Source: Beijerinckiaceae bacterium
Lineage (GTDB): Bacteria; Pseudomonadota; Alphaproteobacteria; Rhizobiales; Beijerinckiaceae
Direction: 5' to 3'
DNA length: 64,000 bases
NCBI GenBank assembly: GCA_027531565.1
Contig: JAPZSB010000007.1
Coordinates: 124,001 to 188,000 of the forward strand
Part shown: in pieces, positions 48,640-58,054 of the stretch
How positions within the stretch are numbered: the first letter of the stretch is position 1
Layout: the number at the start of each line of letters is the position of its first letter
Position numbers and translations under genes: made by a program
Notes under the pieces: model-generated
Told to the model about the DNA's origin: nothing
The model's database searches: none
Seen by the model: only the letters and a program-made list of their open reading frames with translations

Positions 48640-49887
48640 ATGGCTCCGATGTCGTCGCGTTATCGTCGAATCACCGAATGCCGGATCGGCGGCGGCAGCG
48701 ATCTCGTTTCCGTGCTCAATCTCGGCGAACAGACGCTGACCGGCGTCTTCCCGAAGGATCCGAACCAGGTCATCACGCGCGGTCCGCTCGAGCTGGTCTG
48801 GTCACCGAAGAGCGATCTCCTCCAGCTCGCGCATACCTATGATTCCGGCGAGATGTACGGCGAGAATTACGGCTATCGCTCCGGCCTGAACCAGAGCATG
48901 GTCGATCATCTCACCCGGAAGATCCGCCATCTCGAGCGCCTCGCCGATCTGAAGCCCGGCTCGACAGTGCTCGATATCGGTTCGAATGACTGCACCTCGC
49001 TCAAGGCCTATCAGACCAGCGCGCTGAAGCGCATCGGCATCGATCCGACCGGCAAGAAGTTCGCCCAGTATTATCCGGACGATGTGAAGCTGGTGCCGGA
49101 TTTCTTCTCGGCGGACAATTTCTGGAGCGTCTCGAAGGAAGCGGCCTCGATCGTGACCTCGATCGCGATGTTCTATGACCTCGACGATCCGATCAGCTTC
49201 GCCCGCCAGATCGAGAAGGTCCTCGCGCCGAACGGCATCTGGCATTTCGAGCAGAGCTACATGCCCTCGATGCTGCGCCTCTGTTCCTACGACACGATCT
49301 GCCACGAGCATCTCGAATATTACTCGCTGGCGGCGGTGGTGCGGATCCTCGATGCGGCGGACATGAAGGTTGTCGATGTGCAGATGAATGCCGTCAATGG
49401 CGGCAGCTTCGCTGTGACGGCAGCGAAGAAATCCAGCTCGGTGCGGCCGAACCGCCCGGTCATCGACTGGCTGCTCGAGCAGGAAGACCGCATGGGCCTG
49501 CGCACGCCGAAGCCCTACCGGGAATTCGAGGAGCGCGTCTATCGCCATCGCGACGATCTGGTGCGGCTGATCGACAGCCTCGTTGCCGACGGCAAGACCA
49601 TCCTGGGGTACGGCGCCTCCACCAAGGGCAATGTCGTGCTGCAGTTCTGCGGGCTGACCGCCAAGCAGATCCCGGCCATTGCCGAGGTGAATCCTGAAAA
49701 ATTCGGCGCCTTCACGCCCGGCACCAACATTCCGATTGTCTCGGAAGCCGATGCCCGGGCCATGAATCCGGATTATTTCCTCGTCCTGCCGTGGCATTTC
49801 AAGGACGGCATCCTGCGCCGCGAGGCGGAGTACATGAACCAGGGCGGCAAGATGATCTTCCCGTTCCCTGAAATCGAGATCATCTGA
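48640..49887 (+). CDS. SAM-dependent C-methyltransferase (TylCIII/NovO-type, sugar methyltransferase-like)
   Basis: VLDIGSNDCTSLKAYQ, EHLEYYSLAAVVRIL, GYGASTKGNVVLQFCGL, C-terminal methyltransferase domain. Confidence 0.9.
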   Translation: MAPMSSRYRRITECRIGGGSDLVSVLNLGEQTLTGVFPKDPNQVITRGPLELVWSPKSDLLQLAHTYDSGEMYGENYGYRSGLNQSMVDHLTRKIRHLERLADLKPGSTVLDIGSNDCTSLKAYQTSALKRIGIDPTGKKFAQYYPDDVKLVPDFFSADNFWSVSKEAASIVTSIAMFYDLDDPISFARQIEKVLAPNGIWHFEQSYMPSMLRLCSYDTICHEHLEYYSLAAVVRILDAADMKVVDVQMNAVNGGSFAVTAAKKSSSVRPNRPVIDWLLEQEDRMGLRTPKPYREFEERVYRHRDDLVRLIDSLVADGKTILGYGASTKGNVVLQFCGLTAKQIPAIAEVNPEKFGAFTPGTNIPIVSEADARAMNPDYFLVLPWHFKDGILRREAEYMNQGGKMIFPFPEIEII

Positions 49888-49924
49888 AGGTCGGCACCGG
49901 GGCACGCTCCGGAGCGAGGTTGCC

Positions 49925-52462
49925 GTGAAACGGATCTTCTGGCTTGGAATGCACAAGCTGCTGGTACGCACCGAACTGGTGCGGCTGCGGACGCTTGGCT
50001 ACGAGGTGTTCAACCCGCCGTATCTGAGCCCGGTCTATGACCAGTCGGCCAGTCTCGACTGGGACAGTGAGCAGCCGACCACCCTCCCCCGGGAGGTTTT
50101 CGAGACGCTCTCGCGGCATAATTTCTTCTACAATTCGGTGCCGGAGCCGATTGCGGAGCTGCTGAACACCTATTTCGACACGGTTGTCGTCACGATCAAC
50201 CCTGACTGGCTGACCGAGATCCTCAAGGTCTACAAGGGGCGACTGATCTACCGCACCTATGGCCAGCCCTATCCGCTGTCGGAATATCTCTGGAACAACG
50301 GCGCCGGCCGTCTGATCCTCGACCGCCCGGACTTCCTGTTCATGCCGTTCCATGCCCGGTCGGTCGATCTGGAGCATGACTGGCTGCTCGACCGGATGCG
50401 CGTCGTTCCCTACCAGATCGACGATGACATCCTCGACCTTGCCGGGACCTATGAAGGCCCGCGCGAGCAGCGGATCATGGTCACCTGCCCGAATATCGAC
50501 AACCGGTACTATCATGCCCATTACCGGCATCTGAAGCGGCATTTCGGCGCGCCGTATTACAGCTATTACGGCGTGCAACCGCGGAAATTCGACGATCCGC
50601 AGATTGTCGGCACCCTGCCGCGCGCCGAGCTGATGCGGCATTACCAGACCGCCGCCGGCGCTCTCTACACGCATGGCGGGCCGATGGTTTCCTATCTGCC
50701 CCCGATCGAGATGATGACGATCGGCGGTCCGGTCATCTCCATCCGCCACAACCTGCTGGCGCGGATGCTGCCCAAGGATGCGCCGGGCCTTGCGGATAAC
50801 GAGGATATCGCGCGCGATCATTGCCGCCGGCTGGTCGAGCGGGACACGGTTTTCGCTGCCGAGATCATCGCCAGCCAGGGTGACGTCGCCCGGAGCTATC
50901 ACCGGGACCATGTGAACCCGATCTTCGATGCGGCCCATGCGGAATGGATGGCCCCGGAACGGGCGGACCCTGCGCCGGCGCTGATCGTCAACACCCCGCC
51001 CCCCGTGCCGCCGGCCTCGGGCCGCAAGCGCATCTACCTGCTGTTCCATTTCCCGGGCAGCATCGTCGGGCGACGGGAGAGCGCCTATTTCTCCGCCGAA
51101 GGCATTCCCCGCGTGGCGCGCCAGTTCGTCGAGGGTCTCATCCGGGCGACGGATTACGAAGTGGTCGTGACAACGACCTACGGCAATTCACCTTTCACGA
51201 TGGGTTATTTCGGCGCCAGGGCCGGGAGCCGGGTGAAGGTGCTGGTCGTCGATGATTTTCCGGCCATCCGGAGTCATCATGTCCGCACGCCGTCCCTGCC
51301 CGAGAAGGCGCTGGACGTGTTCGGCAAGCGCTGGCGCTACTGGTCGTTCCGCCACCTGCCGGCCTTCCTGCGCAACCTGCCCGACGATGCGGCCCGGCTG
51401 GCACTGTCGCTCTTCCGCAAGGTCGAATGGCGCCTGGCCCGGCTCCTGCCACGGAAGCACGTGCCCGTCGTGACGCCGGTGGATGTCGCCAAGGCAATCG
51501 ACGGGGATCCGCAGGCCGCCGGCGTGATCGTGCCGCATTACTACCTGTTCCCGGAAGCGGCACGGATGACGACGCGGCACGCGCTGTACCTGCCGGATTA
51601 CACGCCGCATTTCTACAAGGACGGCAAGGCCTTCCCGGGGCAGGAGGAGCATGCCCGGATCGGCAAGGCCCTGTGCCGTTCGGCCAGTGTCATCATTTCC
51701 AACTCGGAATTCACCCGCTCCTACCTGGCCGAGACGGAGCTGGAGGTCGACATCGCCAAGCTGCGCGTGTTCCCGCTGCCGAACCTCAACCTCGCGCCGC
51801 CACCGGATTCGACGGAGCCCGGCTCGCCGGTCCAGAACCATGTGGCCGTGCTTGCCCGGCAGCGTCCGATCCTGTTCTACCCGACGCAGAACCGGCCCAA
51901 CAAGAACATTGCCTTCCTGCTCGAGCTGCTCGCCGGGATGATCCGCGACTGGAGCCAGATCGGGCCGCAGGGCATGGAACCGCCGGTGCTGGTCCTGACC
52001 TGCAGCCTCGATGATTTCCCGCCCGTCCGGGAGGCCTACCAGCGGCTGGGGATGCAGCCGCATGTCATCCTCGTCTCCGGATCCTCGGATGCCGACCTGC
52101 GCTGGATCTATGCGCGCGCGGCAGCGCTCGTCCTGACCACGACGATGGAAGGCAATTTCCCGCCGCAGGTGCTGGAAGCGCTGGCCTATGACACGCCCGT
52201 CGTGGCGGCGCGGATCCGGCTCATCACCGACGAGCTGGGCGACAGGCCGGACGACCTGCTCCTCGCCGAGCCGATGGACGAGGCCTCCTTCCGGGCGGCC
52301 CTGGTGCGGGCATTGACGGCGCGGGAGGCGGTGATCGCGAGCCAGCAGAAGGCTTATCACCGCCTGATGGAACGACGCTCGCCGGCCTATTTTGCCGGCC
52401 AGATGGCCGGGATCGCCGCGATCCTCGACCAGGCTCCGGCGTCGCAGGACCGGGCTGGATGA
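49925..52462 (+). CDS. Large two-domain glycosyltransferase (C-terminal GT4-like)
   Basis: 845 aa; C-term ILFYPTQNRPNKNIAFLLELL and TTTMEGNFPPQVLEALAYDTPVVAAR; N-terminal half of uncertain family. Confidence 0.8.
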   Translation: MKRIFWLGMHKLLVRTELVRLRTLGYEVFNPPYLSPVYDQSASLDWDSEQPTTLPREVFETLSRHNFFYNSVPEPIAELLNTYFDTVVVTINPDWLTEILKVYKGRLIYRTYGQPYPLSEYLWNNGAGRLILDRPDFLFMPFHARSVDLEHDWLLDRMRVVPYQIDDDILDLAGTYEGPREQRIMVTCPNIDNRYYHAHYRHLKRHFGAPYYSYYGVQPRKFDDPQIVGTLPRAELMRHYQTAAGALYTHGGPMVSYLPPIEMMTIGGPVISIRHNLLARMLPKDAPGLADNEDIARDHCRRLVERDTVFAAEIIASQGDVARSYHRDHVNPIFDAAHAEWMAPERADPAPALIVNTPPPVPPASGRKRIYLLFHFPGSIVGRRESAYFSAEGIPRVARQFVEGLIRATDYEVVVTTTYGNSPFTMGYFGARAGSRVKVLVVDDFPAIRSHHVRTPSLPEKALDVFGKRWRYWSFRHLPAFLRNLPDDAARLALSLFRKVEWRLARLLPRKHVPVVTPVDVAKAIDGDPQAAGVIVPHYYLFPEAARMTTRHALYLPDYTPHFYKDGKAFPGQEEHARIGKALCRSASVIISNSEFTRSYLAETELEVDIAKLRVFPLPNLNLAPPPDSTEPGSPVQNHVAVLARQRPILFYPTQNRPNKNIAFLLELLAGMIRDWSQIGPQGMEPPVLVLTCSLDDFPPVREAYQRLGMQPHVILVSGSSDADLRWIYARAAALVLTTTMEGNFPPQVLEALAYDTPVVAARIRLITDELGDRPDDLLLAEPMDEASFRAALVRALTAREAVIASQQKAYHRLMERRSPAYFAGQMAGIAAILDQAPASQDRAG

Positions 52463-52484
52463 CCATGCAGCCCCCGCAGGATGC

Positions 52485-53549
52485 ATGGATCCCGCCATGC
52501 TGATCGCCTCCTTCGCCAGCGACACGATCTATGGACGGTTCTGCCATGACCTCGTGAGGACCATCGTGGCCGCGGCCCGGCCCGATGTCCTGGCGATCGA
52601 GGCGGAGACCGTGCGGGACATGGCCGACCAGGTGGCCGGCCGGCGGGTTCCCGGCATCCTCGTCCTGTCCTGCCGGCCGGAAAGCGACCTCCTGCAGATT
52701 GCGGGGCGGCTGCAGGGCCGCGCGATCCTGTTCGACGAATATGCGGAGGACCTGGCCGGCAATTTCCTGCGCCAGAAGCGCTTCACCTGGCCGGTCGCGC
52801 TGCAGCATACCTGCGCCTTCCTGTGCACCACGGCCCCTGTCCGGAAGAGCGGGTCGACGCAGACCGTGCTGCGCCGGCCCGGCCTGACGCTCCGGATGCT
52901 GCTCGCCACGATCCTCCAGGTGCTCGAGATGCCGATGGAGCCCGCCCGGCTGGTCGAGGCGGCGGCGCGGATCGACATCCGCCTGCCTCAGGATCTCGAC
53001 CGCGAGCTCGACGAGGTTCTCGTCGCACGGGACCCGACCATCACCCCGGCCGGGCTCGGCATCCAGGAACTGACCATGGATGCCGTGGAAATGATGCGGA
53101 ACATCTACGAGCCCATCGTCACGCTGATCAATGGCGGCGAGGCACGGCCGATCCTCTGGCCCGTCGAGATCTTCTTCTCCCAGACCGAGAAGAAGGCCGT
53201 CAGCGGGGTGCGCCCGGAACCCCAGACCATGCTCGGGCCGGCGCGCTTTCTGTATTTCGGGCCCTATCTGTGCTTGCCGGCAGGCCGGTGGCAGGCTATG
53301 GCCGAGTTCGAAGTGAAGAACAATCTCTCCAAGAACCGTGTGGAGATTGATATATCACGAAATAATGAAACTATTTCATTCAGTCTTGTTGATTTGCCGG
53401 AAGAAGGCTTTTTCACCGCAGTCACCGATTTTTTCAATGACCGCGGAGAATTACCGATAGAAATGCGCATCTTCCTCAAGGAAGGCGCGATCGAAGGCCA
53501 TTTTGAATTGAAGAAAGTGATGTTGACCCCGATTTCAGAGGGGGCTTGA
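52485..53549 (+). CDS. Hypothetical protein of polysaccharide locus
   Basis: Long ORF in operon orientation, MDPAMLIASFASDTIYGRFCHDLV...; no family recognised. Confidence 0.7.
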   Translation: MDPAMLIASFASDTIYGRFCHDLVRTIVAAARPDVLAIEAETVRDMADQVAGRRVPGILVLSCRPESDLLQIAGRLQGRAILFDEYAEDLAGNFLRQKRFTWPVALQHTCAFLCTTAPVRKSGSTQTVLRRPGLTLRMLLATILQVLEMPMEPARLVEAAARIDIRLPQDLDRELDEVLVARDPTITPAGLGIQELTMDAVEMMRNIYEPIVTLINGGEARPILWPVEIFFSQTEKKAVSGVRPEPQTMLGPARFLYFGPYLCLPAGRWQAMAEFEVKNNLSKNRVEIDISRNNETISFSLVDLPEEGFFTAVTDFFNDRGELPIEMRIFLKEGAIEGHFELKKVMLTPISEGA

Positions 53550-53567
53550 TTTCAGGAGTAGATTATT

Positions 53568-55217
53568 TTGATTGATCCTTTGCTGAAAGCCGCTGTTGCG
53601 GCCTTGCCCGAATTCTATCAACCCATCTACGGCCATAGCGAACGCTGGTCCGCCTCCCGGAAAACCGAGGACCGCGTCGAGGCCATCCTGCCGATTGTCG
53701 AGGCCTTCGCCACGCTGAATGGCCGGCCTCCGCGCATTCTCGATATCGGCTGCGCGCAGGGCTATCTTTCGCTGCGTCTTGCCGAAACCGGCGCGCTGGT
53801 GCTGGGGATCGACCATGACCCGCGGAATATCCGGGTCTGTGCCATGCTGGCGGAGCACAATCCGCATCTCGCGGTGCATTTCGAGGAGGCGGAGGCGATC
53901 GAGTTCCTCGCCGAAATGCCGGACGACAGGTTCGACCTCGTGATCGGCCTGAGCGTGATGCATCACGTCTGCCACCGGATCGGCCTCGCCGCGACCCGGC
54001 GGCTCATCGCGGGGATCGCCGCCCGCAGCCCGATGGCCCTGTTCGAGCTGGCCCTGCGGGAGGAACCGCCGTACTGGGCGGCGGACCTGCCGGCCGACCC
54101 TTATGCGTTCCTCGAGGATTTCCGGTTCGTGCGCGAGATCCGGCAATTTCCGACGCATCTCTCCGCGATCGCACGGCCGCTGATCTTCTGCTCGAACCCG
54201 CTGGCCCTGATCGGCAATGCCCTCTACCGGATCGATTCGATCCGCTCGCAATCGGTGGTCGGGATCCATGACGGCGAGGCGGCGGGGCAGGCTTACATCG
54301 AGTCAGGGCCCGACATGCTCAAACATGTCACCTTCCGCAGCCTGAACTGGGACGCCAAGCGCGCCGAACTCGCCCGGGAGGCCGCCTATCTGGCTGGCCC
54401 GGACCGGGCGAAGGATGACCCCGTCCTGTTCGGGCACGGGGAGACGGACCGGGAGGCCTGGCTCCGCCGCAGCCGGCTTCCGGGGGAGACGCTGGATATC
54501 GTGAAAGCAAGGGGCGAGCCACTCGATGCCATCCGGATCACGCGGTGCATCCTGAGGCAGCTCGCGCGGCTCGAGAGGCGCGGGTGGTACCATGCGGATG
54601 TCGCCCTGTGGAACGTGGTGCTCGGCCCCGACGGCGATGCGCGTCTGATCGATTTCGGCGCGCTGCGACGCGAGCCGGTCAATTGCACCTGGCCGGAGGA
54701 TCTCCGGCTTGCCTTCGGGCAGTTCCTGTTCGACCTGACATCCAGCCTGCCGCTGCGGGCCTTTCCGGTGCGACGGCCGCGTTTCCGGCCGACCCACCTG
54801 CCCTTCCCGTTCCGCGAAGCGCTTGAATCCCTGCTGGAGGAGGTTCCGGTCTGGTCGGCGCAGGCGTTGCTCGACCGGCTAGACCGGTTCCTCCAGCAGG
54901 GCCCGGCCGAGGCGCCGCCCCGCGCGGATGTCTGCCTTGCGACCGCGCTCGACGAGCATGTCGACCGGCTGGGCGATACGGTGGAAGCCCTGCGATCCGG
55001 CTATGTCCGGCAGCGCGACGGGCTGGACGGCTATGTGCGGTGGCAGGCCGCCATGGAAGGCGCCCATCACCAGACGCGCCAGCTGGCCGAGATGCTGGAC
55101 GAACGGCTGCGCAGCCTCGAACGGGCGCATCACGAGACCCGCCGCATGGTGGATCCGGCCGCCGCTGGCGGTCAAGGCAGCCTGCCGGCACGGCTCCGGC
55201 GGTGGATCGGCTGGTGA
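53568..55217 (+). CDS. Bifunctional methyltransferase-kinase with C-terminal coiled coil, WbdD-like
   Basis: YQPIYGHSERWSASRKTEDRVEAILPIVE, SAM motif ILDIGCAQGYLSLRLAE, kinase-like YHADVALWNVVLGPDGDARLIDFGAL, heptad-like C-term; TTG start. Confidence 0.82.
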   Translation: MIDPLLKAAVAALPEFYQPIYGHSERWSASRKTEDRVEAILPIVEAFATLNGRPPRILDIGCAQGYLSLRLAETGALVLGIDHDPRNIRVCAMLAEHNPHLAVHFEEAEAIEFLAEMPDDRFDLVIGLSVMHHVCHRIGLAATRRLIAGIAARSPMALFELALREEPPYWAADLPADPYAFLEDFRFVREIRQFPTHLSAIARPLIFCSNPLALIGNALYRIDSIRSQSVVGIHDGEAAGQAYIESGPDMLKHVTFRSLNWDAKRAELAREAAYLAGPDRAKDDPVLFGHGETDREAWLRRSRLPGETLDIVKARGEPLDAIRITRCILRQLARLERRGWYHADVALWNVVLGPDGDARLIDFGALRREPVNCTWPEDLRLAFGQFLFDLTSSLPLRAFPVRRPRFRPTHLPFPFREALESLLEEVPVWSAQALLDRLDRFLQQGPAEAPPRADVCLATALDEHVDRLGDTVEALRSGYVRQRDGLDGYVRWQAAMEGAHHQTRQLAEMLDERLRSLERAHHETRRMVDPAAAGGQGSLPARLRRWIGW

Positions 55218-55293
55218 TAGCCGGCCCGGGCAGGCCCGCCCCGGGGAAATGGGACTTGCTCCGAGGTGGGGCGCGGCGTAGCACAGAAACCCC

Positions 55294-56604
55294 ATGTCCG
55301 CCCGCCCCATCGCCTATAATCTCGTCCGCCTTGCGCAGAGTGCCATCCACAATACCCCGCGCGGTGTGGACCGGGTGGATTTCGGCTATCTGTCGCATCT
55401 CTTCGAGACCTGGCCGGGCGAGATCCATGGCGTGCTCCCGACCGTTCTCGGCATGCGGTTCTTTTCGCGCGAGCGGGTTCTGCGCGGCCGGGACCGGCTG
55501 GCCGCCCTGTGGCGCGAACATGGCGGCGCGGCGGATGATGCCGCCCTCGACCGGGTGATCGACCGTCTCGGCGGGCGCCGGCGCGCCGGCGATCCCTCCG
55601 GCTTTGCCCGCCCCGCCGCGGCACAACCGGGGCTGTTCTCGCCACGATCGCTCTACCGGATGGCGCATGTCCTGCTGGGGGACGGGATCAGCTTCGGGCG
55701 GCCGATGCGGGAACTGCCGCCGGAGACGGTCTATCTCGATATCGGCCATTACGGCATCACCTTTCCCGGCGCCTTCAAATGGCGCCAGCACCGGCCGGAT
55801 ATCGCGCCGGTCTTCCTGATCCATGACGTGATCCCGCTCGATTATCCGCATTTCGTGGCGGAAGAGACCGTGACCTCGCATGAGCGGGTGATGAAGAAGG
55901 TGGCGCGGCATGCGCGCGCTCTGATCGTGCCCACGGCCTCGGCCGGGACAAGCATCGCGCGGCGCCTGCAGGACTGGAAGGCGCCGCCGAAGCCGATCCA
56001 TGCCGTGCCGCTGCCGATCGACGACCTGTTCCTCGGCCGGATCGCGCCGAATCCGGCCTTGCAGAAGCACCCCTATTTCGTGATCTGCGGGGCGATCGAA
56101 CCCCGCAAGAACCACGCCCTGCTCCTCGATATCTGGGACACCCTGGTGCGCGATTACGGTGCCGCCGCGCCCCGGCTGGTGATTGCCGGCGCGCCCGGCT
56201 TCCGCTCGGACGAGGTGCTGGCCCGGATTGCCGCCTCGCCGCATCTCGTGGATCACGTCATCGCCGCGCGCGGTCTGTCGAGCCCGGCCCTTGCGGAGCT
56301 GATGGCGGGCGCACGGGCGGTGCTGATGCCCTCTTTCGCGGAAGGCTTCGGGCTGCCACCGGTCGAGGCCATGGCGCTCGGCACGCCGGCGCTGGTCTCC
56401 GACATTCCCGCCCATCACGATGCCAATGGCGACTGGGCCCTGTTCCGCGCGCCGGACGACCATGCCGGCTGGAAGCAGGACATCCTCCGGCTCAGCCAGG
56501 ACGGCGCGGAATATCTCGCGCTGAAGCAGAGGCTGTCGCAGTTCCGGCCCGCCAACTGGCCGACCTACATGGCCGAGATCGGGCGCATCCTTCAGGAGGT
56601 CTGA
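55294..56604 (+). CDS. Family 4 (GT-B) glycosyltransferase
   Basis: FVICGAIEPRKNHALLLDIWD, PSFAEGFGLPPVEAMALGTPALVSDIPAHHD. Confidence 0.93.
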   Translation: MSARPIAYNLVRLAQSAIHNTPRGVDRVDFGYLSHLFETWPGEIHGVLPTVLGMRFFSRERVLRGRDRLAALWREHGGAADDAALDRVIDRLGGRRRAGDPSGFARPAAAQPGLFSPRSLYRMAHVLLGDGISFGRPMRELPPETVYLDIGHYGITFPGAFKWRQHRPDIAPVFLIHDVIPLDYPHFVAEETVTSHERVMKKVARHARALIVPTASAGTSIARRLQDWKAPPKPIHAVPLPIDDLFLGRIAPNPALQKHPYFVICGAIEPRKNHALLLDIWDTLVRDYGAAAPRLVIAGAPGFRSDEVLARIAASPHLVDHVIAARGLSSPALAELMAGARAVLMPSFAEGFGLPPVEAMALGTPALVSDIPAHHDANGDWALFRAPDDHAGWKQDILRLSQDGAEYLALKQRLSQFRPANWPTYMAEIGRILQEV

Positions 56605-56654
56605 GCCTCTCGCCTTGTTCAGGAAAAGGGTTTGGCTCAGGCAACGGGGTTGGC

Positions 56655-57953
56655 TCAGGCGACGGGGTTGCGATCCACCGGCACGCCGAGGCGGCGCGCG
56701 GCCTCCAGCCGGGGCGGCGGATCGACGAAGCCGCCGGGCTCGTTGACCTTGCGGTCGAGGATGCGGCGGATGACGGTCTCCACCGCCTGCCGGCGTCCTT
56801 CGGGATGGTAGAACGATCCCTTGACCTGGATCGTGGCCGCCAGAACGCGGATGAAGGCCTCGACCAGCGCCGCATCGACCGGCTCCGGGTCCTGCCAGAA
56901 ACTGTCCAGCGTACCCTGATGCGTCAGGCCCGGCATGTCGTAGATCGCCATGCCGAGGATCTTGGTCGGGCAGGTCTTGCGGAGCGAGAACAGGCCGACT
57001 GTGGAATTGATCATCACGCAGCCGCGGGCGCTGGCGAGCAGGCGTCCGAGGTCGCCGCCATCGATGAAGGAAACGCGGCCGGCCAAGCCGTGCCGCCCGG
57101 CCGCACGGGCGACCAGGCCGGCGAAATCCTCGGCGTTGTTGTCATGCGGATGCTGTTTGACGACGAGATCGGCCCCCTTCGGCGCGTGCCGGGCGAAGGA
57201 GGCGAAAACGCTCTCGATCATCTCCGCCATATGCGTGAAGGGCGAGTTGTCGCGGATCTGGTAATCGCCCTGCAATTGCAGCGGCAGGACGAAATAGGGC
57301 CGCCCCGAGGCGAGATGCGCCTCGATTGTCGCCTCCGCGGCCCGGGCCAGCGCCTTCTGGCGCAGCAGGTGCGGAATGCCGACCAGCACTTCGAGAATGG
57401 AATTGTAGTATTTGCCGGATTGCCAGCCCGGATAGAGCGCCCGCCAGAAGAAGTTGAACCAGGAATAGGTCACTTCATGGAGGATCTCGGTCCAGAAGCC
57501 GACAGGGTAGCGCACGACGAGATCCGGCGGCGGGCATTCCGCCGCGAGAGCGCGGTAGCGATCCGGATCGACCGGCATATGCGAATAGGCCCCCATGCCG
57601 CCCCGCTCGAGCGTGATCCAGTCGGGCCGGAGATAGCCGTTCTCGACGGCATAGGCCGGGATGCCGGCCTCGTCCGCCACCTGCCGGGCGACGACATGGT
57701 AGGCGAAGCGATCGGCATAGTAGAGGATATCGGTGATGCCCTCACGCCGGATCAGGCGGCGCAGGAAATCCGGCCAGGCGCGGAGACGGCCGCGATAATG
57801 GATGCCACCGAGGCGGCGCCAGTAGATGAACTCGCCCAGGGCGAAATGCACCTTGACCACCCGATGGCCGGCGGCCTCGAACCCCCGGCCCAGCTCGCGC
57901 CAGAACGGCGCGGTCGGGCCATGCAGCATCAGGATCACACGGGACGAGGACAT
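56655..57953 (-). CDS. kpsS: Capsule polysaccharide export/modification protein, KpsS-like
   Basis: LMLHGPTAPFWRELGRGFEAAGHRVVKVHF, YFVLPLQLQGDYQIRDNSPF, LVVKQHPHDN, VMINSTVGLFSLRKTCPTKILG. Confidence 0.9.
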   Translation of the reverse strand: MSSSRVILMLHGPTAPFWRELGRGFEAAGHRVVKVHFALGEFIYWRRLGGIHYRGRLRAWPDFLRRLIRREGITDILYYADRFAYHVVARQVADEAGIPAYAVENGYLRPDWITLERGGMGAYSHMPVDPDRYRALAAECPPPDLVVRYPVGFWTEILHEVTYSWFNFFWRALYPGWQSGKYYNSILEVLVGIPHLLRQKALARAAEATIEAHLASGRPYFVLPLQLQGDYQIRDNSPFTHMAEMIESVFASFARHAPKGADLVVKQHPHDNNAEDFAGLVARAAGRHGLAGRVSFIDGGDLGRLLASARGCVMINSTVGLFSLRKTCPTKILGMAIYDMPGLTHQGTLDSFWQDPEPVDAALVEAFIRVLAATIQVKGSFYHPEGRRQAVETVIRRILDRKVNEPGGFVDPPPRLEAARRLGVPVDRNPVA

Positions 57954-58054
57954 CGGACTCCGGACGCGGTCAGCTTCGCTGGCGGTTCGCCAAGCCCTTT
58001 AGCGCGGATTCCGGCGGGCTGGGAACAGAAAATACCCGGCATGGGCTGACGCGG

